Positions 1 through 8,816 of a stretch of DNA of 64,000 nt are shown one piece after another. The notes below the pieces were generated by a model. That model searched no databases. It was not told the DNA's origin and saw only the letters and a program-made list of their open reading frames with translations. Made by a program: the position numbers and the translations under genes. Position 1 is the first letter of the stretch. Each line of letters begins with the position of its first letter. The stretch spans positions 62,001-126,000 of the forward strand of contig WRKW01000003.1 in assembly GCA_009777955.1 (NCBI GenBank). Reading direction: 5' to 3'. This DNA comes from Alphaproteobacteria bacterium. GTDB lineage: Bacteria; Pseudomonadota; Alphaproteobacteria; Rs-D84.

Positions 1-1091
1 TTTCCCGCATAGTCGGAATGAATGGACATGTAGTAGTTTATCACCAAGATGGTGCGATAGAAGATTATGATTTTCTTATTGATAAGATAAAGCAGAATAA
101 AATTGTATCGTCCAGCATGATAGGTGTCATTCCTGTATTGGAAGGTCAGGCAATGGCATCAGCGAACGGGGTAAATTCTGGCGCAATGGTACGCGGAATA
201 CGTATGGATGATTTGTCGCGGGTTACCGGTGTCGGTACCAAAATCTTCGGAACCGCTTTGCGCGATGTGGGCGATGGCCAGCTTGTGATGGGGGCGGTTT
301 TGTCACGGCGGCTAAGGCTTACCATGGATGATACCGTTACGCTTATTGCCGCGAACAGCGGTACGCCGACAGCATTCGGAACCATTCCGCGTATGATGTC
401 TTATCCTGTGAAATCCACCTTTATGATGGGTATGTACGAATATGATTCTGGTTATGTATTCATGAATCTGGAAACGGCGCAAAAGTATATGAATTCCCCC
501 GGTGGTGTTTCACACATAGACCTGTTCTTGCGCGATCCCGGGCGGACGGATGCGGTGCGCGATGTCCTGCGTGGATTTTTGCCACATGGGTTTGTAGTTC
601 GCGATTGGCGAGAACTTAACAAAGGTTTTGTCGGCGCATTACAGGTAGAACGAAATGTCATGTTCCTTATCCTTATGCTTATCATAATAGTTGCGGCGTT
701 CAATATAGTTTCTTCTTTGGTTATGATAGTGAAAGATAAATCCCGCGATATTGCGGTCTTGCGGACATTCGGTGTGTCACGCAAATCTATGATGAAGATA
801 TTCATGCTGAACGGGGTCTGTATCGGTGTCATAGGTTCTGTATTTGGAACCGTGCTTGGTTTGGTCTTGGCAAAGTATGTCGAACAAATAAGACAGTTTT
901 TTCAATGGTTCACAGGTCGCGATTTATTTCCACCGGAAATGTATTTCTTGTCGGAACTTCCGTCCAAAATCGATCCTGTGAATGTTGCCGGAATTGCTAT
1001 TGTTGCGGTACTATTGTCGTTTCTGGCGACATTGTATCCCGCGTGGAAGGCCGCCAAAATGGATCCGGTTGAAGTGTTAAGATACGAATAA
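1..1091 (+). CDS. lolC: LolC/LolE-family lipoprotein-release permease (5' truncated by window edge)
   Basis: Inner-membrane permease of the ABC system that releases outer-membrane lipoproteins to the carrier LolA. The frame is already open from base 3, so the gene starts before the window and the first ATG at 18 is internal; the N-terminal membrane helix and start of the periplasmic domain are missing. What remains is a long periplasmic domain, then three hydrophobic segments encoded near 655-730, 800-870 and 980-1045, the usual C-terminal three-helix arrangement of the FtsX/MacB-like fold. The C-terminus (PAWKAAKMDPVEVLRYE) is typical of LolC/LolE. The ATPase gene lolD follows after 11 bases, as in lolCD operons. 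Alphaproteobacteria commonly carry one LolC/E-type permease, so C and E cannot be told apart here. Confidence 0.93.
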   Translation, partial: SRIVGMNGHVVVYHQDGAIEDYDFLIDKIKQNKIVSSSMIGVIPVLEGQAMASANGVNSGAMVRGIRMDDLSRVTGVGTKIFGTALRDVGDGQLVMGAVLSRRLRLTMDDTVTLIAANSGTPTAFGTIPRMMSYPVKSTFMMGMYEYDSGYVFMNLETAQKYMNSPGGVSHIDLFLRDPGRTDAVRDVLRGFLPHGFVVRDWRELNKGFVGALQVERNVMFLILMLIIIVAAFNIVSSLVMIVKDKSRDIAVLRTFGVSRKSMMKIFMLNGVCIGVIGSVFGTVLGLVLAKYVEQIRQFFQWFTGRDLFPPEMYFLSELPSKIDPVNVAGIAIVAVLLSFLATLYPAWKAAKMDPVEVLRYE

Positions 1092-1102
1092 GAGAATTAT
1101 TA

Positions 1103-1837
1103 ATGGCTAATATTTTAAAATCATTGAAAAAAGCGAAACGTGACATAGTTATGTCAGTGCAAGAGCTGGGAAAAACATTTATAGAAGGCGGCCAGCCCTT
1201 GCCGATTCTGCGTGGTGGCGGATTCGAATTGGCACGGGGTGAAATTATGGCCTTGGTCGGACCGTCGGGCTGCGGAAAGTCTACTCTGTTACAATGCGTC
1301 GGGCTTTTGGAACAGCCAACACACGGATATATAATAATGTCTGGCGCACCCGCGCACAAAATGACCGAAGATCAACGGACAGTAATACGTCGCGAAAAAC
1401 TTGGGTTCGTATATCAACGCCATAATCTTTTGGAAGATTTTTCCGCGCTTGAAAATGTAATGTTGCCTATGCTGGCGGCTGGGATTGATGAAGATACTGC
1501 GGCTGTGCGCGCAAAGAAATTGTTAAAGTCGGTAAACATACTTCATCGTGCGACCCACAGACCGAACGAAATGTCCGGCGGAGAACAACAAAGAACAGCG
1601 GTTGCGCGTGCGCTGGCCAATAATCCCGATATAATTCTTGCCGATGAACCGACCGGATCGCTTGATCCTAAACATGCGTCTGTTGTTTTTGACCTTTTAT
1701 TGGCTCAGGCACGGGAACATAAAATGGCGATGTTGTTTGTTACCCATGACATGGGTTTGGCTCAAAGGGCAGACAGAATTATCACAATAAAGAATGGGGT
1801 TATATCGCCGATGCCAAAAAGCGAAAAACTTTGTTGA
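1103..1837 (+). CDS. lolD: LolD, ATPase of the lipoprotein-release ABC transporter
   Basis: Cytoplasmic ATPase that powers release of lipoproteins from the inner membrane by the LolC/E permease. The 244-residue protein has a Walker A motif GPSGCGKST near residue 53, a LolD-like segment LGFVYQRHNLL with the Q-loop, the ABC signature MSGGEQQRTAVARAL near 157 and Walker B IILADEPTGSLD near 177, followed by the H-loop in VTHD. Length and motif order are normal for LolD. The ATG at 1103 lies 11 bases after the permease stop, so the two are almost certainly co-transcribed. The first 16 residues are Lys-rich and not conserved; translation from the next in-frame ATG (1151) is possible. Confidence 0.95.
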   Translation: MANILKSLKKAKRDIVMSVQELGKTFIEGGQPLPILRGGGFELARGEIMALVGPSGCGKSTLLQCVGLLEQPTHGYIIMSGAPAHKMTEDQRTVIRREKLGFVYQRHNLLEDFSALENVMLPMLAAGIDEDTAAVRAKKLLKSVNILHRATHRPNEMSGGEQQRTAVARALANNPDIILADEPTGSLDPKHASVVFDLLLAQAREHKMAMLFVTHDMGLAQRADRIITIKNGVISPMPKSEKLC

Positions 1838-1856
1838 TAAAAAAAGGGGGGAAACT

Positions 1857-2579
1857 ATGATAATCAAAAAAGCCGAAAGTTTCTGTGGTGCAGTCGAACG
1901 AAAGCCAAAGGTTGTGTTTTATTGCGCGATAATTGTTGCATTGGGAATTGGTATATTTATTGGTGCATTTTCTGGGAACAGAACTGAAAAGATTGGATTG
2001 TCCAAAAATACGTGTGACAACATAAATGCCGAAATCGGCAGCCTGGCCATAATGGGCATAGATGAAAGCGTTACCAACAAATTGCGCGAACTTAATAAAA
2101 TTTATGAAGCCAATTGCAAAGGAAAAAGGTTCAAACCAGCAAAAACAGTTTCCGCGCCAGTATCCGAACCCGTGATGGTTGAAAGTGAAAAACGTCCAGA
2201 GCGGACTTGCGAAGTTATCGAAAGAAAAAGGCTTGAATTGATATTCGATGAAATGAATGCGTCTGCGAATGACCTTGTGTACAATGCTGTTAATTACTCT
2301 CATCTGGTAAAATATGGTTGTCCGGAAAATATGGAAAAATTCAAACAGCTGGCGATCCGCCAGATAAATATAGCAAATGCCATGAATGGGGATATGCTTA
2401 GTGAATATGATATATATCACAATGTGGGATTCTATAAAGATAAATTGCGTGTTTATAGGGATCTTGCAGAACAGGGTGAATTTGTACGTGAAGCCCGCCG
2501 GATTATGGAAATGGCGAACCGTTTGGGGGAACCCGCATTGGAGTTTATAGGAGAAATAGAAAGAATATTGTCTGAATAA
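1857..2579 (+). CDS. Unknown single-pass membrane protein
   Basis: I do not recognise this 240-residue protein. The start chosen is the ATG at 1857, preceded by a strong Shine-Dalgarno (a run of G at 1846-1851); a longer reading from 1794 overlaps lolD and lacks such a site. There is one clear transmembrane helix at residues 20-40 (VVFYCAIIVALGIGIFIGAF) with a basic N-terminus, so the C-terminal 200 residues probably face the periplasm. That part is polar and likely mostly helical, with cysteines in both halves and a short Pro/Val/Ser linker near 97-110. It follows lolD after 19 bases and may be the last gene of that operon, but no role in lipoprotein sorting can be inferred. Confidence 0.75.
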   Translation: MIIKKAESFCGAVERKPKVVFYCAIIVALGIGIFIGAFSGNRTEKIGLSKNTCDNINAEIGSLAIMGIDESVTNKLRELNKIYEANCKGKRFKPAKTVSAPVSEPVMVESEKRPERTCEVIERKRLELIFDEMNASANDLVYNAVNYSHLVKYGCPENMEKFKQLAIRQINIANAMNGDMLSEYDIYHNVGFYKDKLRVYRDLAEQGEFVREARRIMEMANRLGEPALEFIGEIERILSE

Positions 2580-2669
2580 TATTCGTATCTTTTATCGCTG
2601 GTGCGCGGTAATTTCATAAAAACTTGCATTATTCGAAAATATAGTTATAATTGGCGGGCTGTAATACCG

Positions 2670-2744
2670 GCGGGCATAGTACAAAGGCTAGTATGCGAGC
2701 CTTCCAAGCTTGAGATGAGGGTTCGATTCCCTCTGCCCGCACCA
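2670..2744 (+). tRNA. tRNA-Gly (anticodon TCC)
   Basis: Full cloverleaf: acceptor stem GCGGGCA pairs with GCCCGCA before an encoded CCA. The anticodon stem CGAGC/GCTTG holds loop CTTCCAA (anticodon TCC, glycine), and the T arm AGGGT-TCGATTC-CCTCT is standard. The CCA end is genome-encoded. Confidence 0.97.
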
Positions 2745-2847
2745 TCAGTTTTCTTAATCGGTTATACCGATAACGAAAGTTGAGTATAAGTTCATAGCTT
2801 CATCCTTTATAATACAAATTGGAAGGGCTATGCAGGTATTCAGTTCT

Positions 2848-2933
2848 GGGCGTGCGCCGGAGTTGGAGAGCCGGGGCAGACTGTAAATCTGTTGTCTTTG
2901 ACTGAGATGGTTCGAATCTATCCACGCCCACCA
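2848..2933 (+). tRNA. tRNA-Tyr (anticodon GTA)
   Basis: Class II tRNA of 86 bases with a long variable arm. The acceptor stem GGGCGTG pairs with CACGCCC, with discriminator A and an encoded CCA. The anticodon stem CAGA/TCTG encloses loop CTGTAAA, giving GTA (tyrosine). It lies 103 bases after tRNA-Gly on the same strand, a common Tyr/Gly pairing, but the tuf gene that often follows is absent. Confidence 0.97.
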
Positions 2934-2934
2934 C

Positions 2935-2975
2935 CAAAAATTGTTAGCACTCGAAGGGGTGCTTAAAATTTTTGA
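2935..2975 (+). terminator. Hairpin after tRNA-Tyr, probable terminator
   Basis: An inverted repeat directly after the tRNA: outer arms AAAAATT and AATTTTT, inner arms AGCAC and GTGCT around a short loop. The A-rich 5' side and T-rich 3' side could work in both directions. It probably ends the tRNA transcript. Confidence 0.55.
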
Positions 2976-2978
2976 GTG

Positions 2979-3013
2979 CCCGCCGAAGCCTTGGCGTAGG
3001 TGGGCTGTACACA
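2979..3013. repeat. GC-rich imperfect palindrome downstream of tRNA-Tyr
   Basis: GCCCGCC at the left and GGTGGGC at the right can pair (with one G-T), around an inner CTTGGCG-type segment. It is GC-rich in an otherwise AT-rich stretch. I saw no second copy in the window, so calling it a dispersed repeat is an inference from its form. The rest of 2934-3184 holds no gene that I can support. Confidence 0.35.
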
Positions 3014-3184
3014 AATTACGGCTCTATTTTTCCGATCCGAATGTCGAGTTATCAAAAACTGCATTTTTAGGAGTGGATTCGAACTCTTTGCCGGATTTCC
3101 AAGCATTTGAATCTATCGGCCTTATTTTGCGATTTATCTTTGTTTTTTCGAAACAGTATTTATAATTCAAAAAAGGAAATTTAT

Positions 3185-3817
3185 ATGTTTGAAAATATTA
3201 TTTTTGATTTTGACGGAACTTTGGCGGATACGGTACAGAGTTTTTTAAAAGCCATGCGCCAAGTGTTTCAAGAACTTGATATTTTTTATGACGAAACAAT
3301 ATTCAACGAGAGAATATTTGTGGTGCCGGTCTCAGAACTCAACCAACATCTTGCCAACAGTATTCCGTCAGACAAAATGGATTCGGCGTTGCTAAGATTT
3401 CGTGTACTCAGAAGCGACAGTATTGATAAAGAAGACCGCGTCTATCCGGGAATCGAAAATCTATTGAAAGAATTAAAGTCTTCTGGGCGGAAATTATTCA
3501 TTGCGACAAACAGTTCCAAAGACAGTTTTGCAAAGAAACTTGAATTATTTTTTAAAGAAAGTCCATTTGACGATACTCGTGCGCAAACGGGAACCAAGTT
3601 AGAGATGATTGCAGATTTGATTGCGGTGCATAATCTTGATAAATCAAAAACAGTTATGGTTGGCGACGGACTTGGTGATATAATTGCCGGAAACACCGCA
3701 AAGATAAAAACGATTGCGGTCGCTTATGGCTATGAGCCCGACAAACTGGCGTTAAAATCAACGGCAGATTTTTATGTCGAAACGGTAGGAGAGTTGGGGG
3801 AGTGTTTAAAAAAGTAG
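3185..3817 (+). CDS. HAD-family phosphatase, phosphoglycolate phosphatase-like
   Basis: A haloacid-dehalogenase hydrolase of 210 residues, expected to remove phosphate from a small metabolite using an aspartyl-phosphate intermediate and Mg2+. Motif I is DFDGTLADT near residue 8, motif II is the ATNSS segment near 108, and motif III/IV is a Lys followed by MVGDGLGDI near 158-167. The helical cap between motifs I and II puts it in the Gph/PGMB-like subfamily. The start at 3185 was chosen because AAGGAAA sits 7 bases upstream; a longer reading to 3107 has no such site. Substrate cannot be told. It is the first gene of an AT-rich block after the tRNA pair, whose base use differs from the flanking genes. 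Confidence 0.85.
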   Translation: MFENIIFDFDGTLADTVQSFLKAMRQVFQELDIFYDETIFNERIFVVPVSELNQHLANSIPSDKMDSALLRFRVLRSDSIDKEDRVYPGIENLLKELKSSGRKLFIATNSSKDSFAKKLELFFKESPFDDTRAQTGTKLEMIADLIAVHNLDKSKTVMVGDGLGDIIAGNTAKIKTIAVAYGYEPDKLALKSTADFYVETVGELGECLKK

Positions 3818-3861
3818 ATTCGAATCGATTTCAGATAAACGCTTGTTTTTATATCAGTGGT

Positions 3862-4443
3862 CTAAATTTCAGATTTGCACACTTCCCACAATTCTGGAAA
3901 TTCATGCGTTCCAAAATCATCCGCGCGCAAATGGCCTTTATCGCCCATATTGTGCATATTTATATTTGGATATATTTCCATAATCTTTTTAACTGATTCT
4001 TGGACTCCCGCTATATCATTTGTTGAATAAAATAAATCAATTCGATTAATACGATTTGGCAAATCAGGATCTAATTCAAGATTTTCAAAATAATAGTTCA
4101 AAGGTTCGCCAAACCCAATCCAAGGTGCGACCAGAACCAAATGTCTGGCTTTTAATTCAGGATTTTCGCCCAAATATTTTAATAAAAATCCGGCACCGCA
4201 AGAATGCCCAACCAAACGTGTATCTGCATCCAGTTCCAGACGTGAAAATACATTGACATCATCTGGATATTTTCTGGCCGGTCGCCAAGAATTTGGAAAA
4301 CAAGGATTTTGACAGTTAACGCCCGCGATGATATATCGTTGTTGCAACCAGCCAAGCCAACTGCGCGAACATCCCGGAAAATCATTTTCTGCATTGCTTT
4401 CAAAACTTGGGCTGACACCGTGACATATAATCGCTTTTTTCAT
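3862..4443 (-). CDS. RBBP9/YdeN-type alpha/beta hydrolase
   Basis: A small serine hydrolase of 193 residues. The nucleophile elbow is GHSCGAG with Ser81, and the triad can be completed by Asp143 (in STNDIAGV) and His171 (in GDKGHL), the spacing expected for RBBP9-like proteins. The early HG near residue 8 and WLGWLQQ near 29-35 also fit this family. I chose the ATG at 4443 because GAGG lies about 8 bases upstream on the minus strand; a 13-residue extension lacks support. The family has few known substrates. It lies in the AT-rich accessory block with the HAD phosphatase (convergent) and the unknown protein upstream. Confidence 0.8.
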   Translation of the reverse strand: MKKAIICHGVSPSFESNAENDFPGCSRSWLGWLQQRYIIAGVNCQNPCFPNSWRPARKYPDDVNVFSRLELDADTRLVGHSCGAGFLLKYLGENPELKARHLVLVAPWIGFGEPLNYYFENLELDPDLPNRINRIDLFYSTNDIAGVQESVKKIMEIYPNINMHNMGDKGHLRADDFGTHEFPELWEVCKSEI

Positions 4444-4613
4444 AATCAATACCTCGTTTGAAGTGATAATACCAAAAATCACGATGCTTGCAATCTTTGA
4501 TTATAAATTTGTAATTTCCGGCGAAAAATCTTCGAATTTTCAAAATCCGTGGTCAGAACCGGATGGTTCGATAATAATTCATCGGGTCGTAGGTGAGTGT
4601 GACCAGGACGGGT

Positions 4614-5612
4614 TCATAAGTCTAATTGATTTTTGTGTGCCAAGAATGCAGCAAACTTTAGGTGGTCTTGTTGTGCACTGGATAATTTTTTCTTGGCTCT
4701 ATAAAATCTAACCGCTTTTTTAAGCAGATTTTTATTTGGTACTGGTATCCAAATGTTTCCGCCTTTGTGTATGTATAATGCATGGAAATGGTCGGTATAT
4801 CTATCAATTACTGTTTCCATTTGAACGTCTGTATTTGGATTGGCTTTTCGTAATTCCTGATATTTATCCCGAGTATAATATGGCGTGTTATAATTTTGGG
4901 ATATTCTTAATGATGGTTCATCACTCTCATATCCGAAATTGCCATAAAGTCGGCCTTGAGCCGTATCGCCGGCGCGATAAATATGAAGAAAATTCAGGTC
5001 TTGACTGCCGCTAGCATTTCCGGGGATATAAGGAGCCGCATATTTTGCGCCATAGGCAAATAGCCGTATAGTGGGCGATACATACGGATCGGGTAACCTT
5101 CCTTTGGAAAATAACCAAGACAGATGTTCTTGATTGCTAAATTCGGATTCTATTTGTTCGGTGGTCTTAAAATTCCATTTTGTTTCAAAAAATTTATTTT
5201 CGACATCCATATCGCCAAATATCTCTTTGATTTCTTGCTGTGTAAGCGAATCCGATTTATCAAGAATCAAATCGCGCGGTTCCAAAAAACGGATTTTATC
5301 TGAAATTTCTATTTTATTTTTTTCTAGAATTTCAAATACTTTCGGAATTTCAAGTTTTCCTTTATTATATGTAAAAAAGGGCGATACGATTTCTGTTTTG
5401 CCGTAATTCGGACTGTTTGGAACAGAACGAACAGTCCACTTTTTATGGTTCGGTCGGGGATTTATTTCAAAATCTATGCCAAACTCTTCGAATGTCTTAG
5501 CTATTTCAGAAAGATTTGCGCGTGCGGAAAAGACTGCACTGACGGACTGGTCAGAATCGCGGTGCCAGTGATAGTTAAATTTATCAAAAATTTTCTGGGC
5601 TTGATCTAACAT
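4614..5612 (-). CDS. Unknown 332-residue protein
   Basis: I cannot assign a family. The product is soluble, with no signal peptide or membrane segment. It is rich in Lys, Asn, Phe and Tyr. An alternation of short predicted strands and helices in the first half (KKWTVRSVPNSPNYG, EIVSPFF) is followed by an aromatic-rich stretch (YGAKYAAPYIPG, HIYRAGDTAQ) and a basic C-terminus (AKKKLSS, AHKNQLDL). A TATAAT hexamer ends 7 bases before the ATG on the minus strand and no Shine-Dalgarno is visible, so the message may be leaderless, although the -35 is poor. The AT-rich composition and position beside tRNA genes suggest acquired DNA; that is inference. Confidence 0.65.
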   Translation of the reverse strand: MLDQAQKIFDKFNYHWHRDSDQSVSAVFSARANLSEIAKTFEEFGIDFEINPRPNHKKWTVRSVPNSPNYGKTEIVSPFFTYNKGKLEIPKVFEILEKNKIEISDKIRFLEPRDLILDKSDSLTQQEIKEIFGDMDVENKFFETKWNFKTTEQIESEFSNQEHLSWLFSKGRLPDPYVSPTIRLFAYGAKYAAPYIPGNASGSQDLNFLHIYRAGDTAQGRLYGNFGYESDEPSLRISQNYNTPYYTRDKYQELRKANPNTDVQMETVIDRYTDHFHALYIHKGGNIWIPVPNKNLLKKAVRFYRAKKKLSSAQQDHLKFAAFLAHKNQLDL

Positions 5613-5760
5613 ATTCAGAATTATATATTAAATCGGGTTTGAAATCTATAAGAACAGTATAAACGTACCAGTATTGTAAATTAAAAATAGAACTGTACGA
5701 TAGATAATTGAAAAAGTTGTGTGGGATATAAAATAAGAAAACTGTCTTAACTAATTATGA

Positions 5761-7410
5761 CTATCTGACACGTATCTCGACATCTTCTATAATCCGCCGG
5801 TCGATAACGTCCATTTGGTTCGGTTGAAAATCCGGGTCTGAAAATATAGTTTCATCAGAATCATCTTCGGGCAGCATCGTCATAACATGCGGCGCAATTT
5901 CCTGTTCTTTTGTTGCGGATACACCGGATAGCCTGTATGTGGTTGATCTGTACTTGCCTTCTGCCGATGTGGGTAATTGGATATAATCCAGGGCGTTGAA
6001 TCCATGTGTCAAATATATCTCGTACGGTTTTCGGTCATTCGGTGGTGGGGTTTGATACAAAGGTATTATGAAATTTGTCGCCGCCGGGACAGATACTCTT
6101 GGGGTGCCGCTAGCATTCAGCCGCATTATCTGCAAAGCCCGTTCGCTATGTCCGTTTGGGCGCAACCGGATAAGGCCGTCCAAGCCATTGTATCCAGATG
6201 GATCCAACAAATGTGCCGCTGAACTTTTATTGCCGGATAATGCGCCAATGGCCAGCATCGCCGCATCATATCCCATGGAATTCATGCGGTTTGGTGGAAT
6301 GCCTTCGATATCTGTATATATTCGTGTAAAATCTTTGGATATGGGTGAAAGTGATGCGAATTCCGCCCCATTAAGCGTCAGATCACCGAACATGGAATCT
6401 GCATCCCACATTGCGGTTCCATAAAACCTTACGGTATTGGTCGGCACATCGAAATATCTCAAAAATGATGCCAATGCTTTTGAATCATGTGGGCCGCCAA
6501 GGAAAAGCACAGCATCATAGGGGAGCCGCCCAACCGTATCAGCTTTGTTCAAAGCTTCCAATTGTTGGCTGGCCAAAGTTTTTTCTGCTGAATTAAGGTT
6601 ATGAGACATAAGAACGTCAGCCATTATTTCCTTTGCCCTTTTGTTCGCAGATTCGCGTGGTTTGAACATGGATGCTTTTTCCGCCACGGATTTCATGTTC
6701 GCCATATCGCCTTCTAAATAATAGTAAAGTCCAACAGGACGAACGCCGTGTATACTTGCCGATTCAAGTGCGGAATTGGCCAGCATGTGGCCGGCCTTTG
6801 TATTCGGGGCCAGAATCAAAAGCCGCCGGTTATCCCTGGTCGCCATGTGCTTTACTATGGCTTCAACCCCCTGATTAGGCAACAGCGCGAATGTGAATAT
6901 TCCATCGCCCAGAACCGATGCATCCGAAGTGAACGCAATGGCCGGCAATGTGTCCGGTTTTGCCCTTTTAAGCAGATTCACATCTTCGCTGAATATTGGT
7001 CCGATTATAATATCCGGTTGGCGCGCGATAATTTTGTCTATCGTATCTGTTTTTTGCGCGGCTGTACCCGATAGATCATTAAATGATACCAGTATGTTGC
7101 TGGGTTGTTTTTGGAAAAATGCTATTTCTATCGAACGCTGGATTCCGGTGCCCAATATGGCATTATTGCCAGACAATGGCAAAAGTACCGCGACTGTTTT
7201 TATCCTTTCTTCGTTTTGTGTGAATCCGGTTGACGCGACCAGTTCCCCGTATTCACTTGAATAAAATCCGGGTGCCATGTTGTGTGGGTGTCCGGTTGTT
7301 TCCGTTTCAACATATTCCGGATGCCATTCTCCTTTTTGTCCGGTGCACCCAGCCAAAAAAACACAAAGCGCAAAGCACAAAACAAATAATTTTATTTTAG
7401 TCGTAAACAT
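5761..7410 (-). CDS. LppC-family lipoprotein, putative penicillin-binding protein activator
   Basis: A predicted outer-membrane lipoprotein of 549 residues with a periplasmic-binding-protein-like fold, related to LpoA (LppC/YraM), which activates peptidoglycan synthase PBP1A in enterobacteria. The signal peptide ends in lipobox LAGC, with Cys22 as the lipidated residue. From residue about 65 the sequence reads AVLLPLSGNNAILGTGIQRS, the usual opening of the type I binding fold, then IIGPIFSEDV and FTSDASVLGDGIFTF. It is divergent from rsmI with 47 bases between them; lpoA and rsmI (yraM-yraL) are also neighbours in gammaproteobacteria, which supports the call. The alphaproteobacterial members are poorly studied, so the activator role is by family only. 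Confidence 0.85.
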   Translation of the reverse strand: MFTTKIKLFVLCFALCVFLAGCTGQKGEWHPEYVETETTGHPHNMAPGFYSSEYGELVASTGFTQNEERIKTVAVLLPLSGNNAILGTGIQRSIEIAFFQKQPSNILVSFNDLSGTAAQKTDTIDKIIARQPDIIIGPIFSEDVNLLKRAKPDTLPAIAFTSDASVLGDGIFTFALLPNQGVEAIVKHMATRDNRRLLILAPNTKAGHMLANSALESASIHGVRPVGLYYYLEGDMANMKSVAEKASMFKPRESANKRAKEIMADVLMSHNLNSAEKTLASQQLEALNKADTVGRLPYDAVLFLGGPHDSKALASFLRYFDVPTNTVRFYGTAMWDADSMFGDLTLNGAEFASLSPISKDFTRIYTDIEGIPPNRMNSMGYDAAMLAIGALSGNKSSAAHLLDPSGYNGLDGLIRLRPNGHSERALQIMRLNASGTPRVSVPAATNFIIPLYQTPPPNDRKPYEIYLTHGFNALDYIQLPTSAEGKYRSTTYRLSGVSATKEQEIAPHVMTMLPEDDSDETIFSDPDFQPNQMDVIDRRIIEDVEIRVR

Positions 7411-7457
7411 TTGAAATTTCCCCTGATAAGGGGTATTATAAAGTAAAAGGTTTTATA

Positions 7458-8255
7458 ATGCAATCAGGACTTTACATAGTTGGGACACCGATAGGGAATT
7501 TGTCAGACATCTCAGAGCGTGCGATTGAAACTTTGCGTGCTGTGGATATTATTGCGGCCGAAGATACCCGCGTGGCCGGAAAGCTTGCCGCGCGGTTTGA
7601 TATAAAAACCCGCCGTATCCCGCTGCACGAGCATAACGAGCGTGAAATCACGGATGACCTGGTCATGCGGATATCGGGCGGAATGGCTATTGCGTTGGTT
7701 TCTGATTCCGGGATGCCGGGGATTTCCGATCCGGGATTTTGTTTGATACGCGCATGTCGTGATGCGAATGTGCCGATATTTGTGGTGCCGGGACCGACCG
7801 CGCTTGTTTCCGCATTGGCTCTATCTGGATTTCCAACCGACAGGTTCACATTCTGTGGATTTTATAAAGATGAAAAACGACTGCGCGAAGACAATAAAAT
7901 TCGCCATACCATAATCTATTATGAATCGCCGAAACGCCTTAAAAATACGATTGCCGAAATGGCACGCGTAATGCCGGAACGTCGCATAGCCATAGTGCGC
8001 GAAATAACAAAAATTCATGAAGAAACAATAATTGGTTACCCCTATGAATTGATGGGATTAAAAGAATTAAAGGGCGAAATAGTCATAGTCGTAGAACCAG
8101 CGCCAGAAGTAAAAATGTCCGATGCCGAAATAAACGAAATTGTTCGTGATATTGTTAGTGATGCCAATAGTGCAAAATCTGCCGCCGCAGAAATCGCACA
8201 ACGTACGGGACTGTCTAAATCAAAAGCTTATGAAAAGGTGATAAAAAATGGTTGA
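7458..8255 (+). CDS. rsmI: RsmI, 16S rRNA (cytidine1402-2'-O)-methyltransferase
   Basis: A SAM-dependent methyltransferase that modifies the ribose of C1402 in the 16S rRNA decoding centre. The 265-residue protein opens with LYIVGTPIGNLSDIS and continues IIAAEDTRV, both signatures of the family, followed by LVSDSGMPGISDPGF and GPTALVSALALSG of the tetrapyrrole-methylase-like fold. Length is close to the usual 270-290. The ATG at 7458 has AAAGG 7-11 bases upstream. The 3' end overlaps engB by 8 bases, so the two are translationally coupled. Confidence 0.95.
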   Translation: MQSGLYIVGTPIGNLSDISERAIETLRAVDIIAAEDTRVAGKLAARFDIKTRRIPLHEHNEREITDDLVMRISGGMAIALVSDSGMPGISDPGFCLIRACRDANVPIFVVPGPTALVSALALSGFPTDRFTFCGFYKDEKRLREDNKIRHTIIYYESPKRLKNTIAEMARVMPERRIAIVREITKIHEETIIGYPYELMGLKELKGEIVIVVEPAPEVKMSDAEINEIVRDIVSDANSAKSAAAEIAQRTGLSKSKAYEKVIKNG

Positions 8256-8814
8256 ATTTATAGGTTCTTTTGAAACGGTTGAATCATTGCCAAGGGGTAA
8301 GTTGCCAGAGTATGCATTTATCGGGCGCAGTAATGTCGGCAAGTCTTCGTTGCTTAATGCCTTGGTAGGGCAAAAGGCGGCGCGGATATCAAATACCCCC
8401 GGCCGTACACAACAAATTAATTTGTTCGAATGGAACGATGTGGTACTTGTCGATCTTCCCGGATACGGATATGCGCGGGCATCAAAAACAGAAATTGAAA
8501 AATGGGCGTTGCGGCTTGAAAAATATCTGTTGTCGCGCACACAACTTACACGTTTATTTGTTTTGATTGATAGCCGCCATGGTTTAAAGGAATCCGACCT
8601 GGATATGATGGATTTTTGCGATGCGAATGCGATAAAATACCAAGCCGTCTTGACCAAGACTGACAAGATTAAAAAATCCGAAGTCAACGATCGGCAATTG
8701 GAAATAGAAGCGGAAATGGCAAATCGTGGTGCGGCATGCGATACGGTCATTGTGACAAGCGCGGAAAAAAAAATCGGGATTAAAGAATTAAATAAAGAAA
8801 TTTTCAGAGAGTAA
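8248..8814 (+). CDS. engB: EngB/YsxC GTPase, ribosome biogenesis
   Basis: A small P-loop GTPase needed for assembly of the large ribosomal subunit. The 188 residues show G1 GRSNVGKSS (26-34), switch I SNTPGRTQQIN, G3 DLPGYGYA near 69, G4 TKTDK near 136 and G5 TSAEK near 171. All family motifs are present and the length is normal. The start overlaps the rsmI stop and is preceded by AAGGTGAT. The unknown gene downstream starts 2 bases after the engB stop, so an operon rsmI-engB-unknown-addB is likely. Confidence 0.95.
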   Translation: MVEFIGSFETVESLPRGKLPEYAFIGRSNVGKSSLLNALVGQKAARISNTPGRTQQINLFEWNDVVLVDLPGYGYARASKTEIEKWALRLEKYLLSRTQLTRLFVLIDSRHGLKESDLDMMDFCDANAIKYQAVLTKTDKIKKSEVNDRQLEIEAEMANRGAACDTVIVTSAEKKIGIKELNKEIFRE

Positions 8815-8816
8815 AA

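Noticed and set aside
2601-2783. 60-residue frame over tRNA-Gly
   Set aside because: It overlaps a complete tRNA gene and has no ribosome site.
3060-3125. tRNA remnant or attachment-site copy (TTCGAA and GAATCTATC similar to the tRNA-Tyr 3' end)
   Set aside because: Only about nine matching bases, no cloverleaf, and no integrase in the block.
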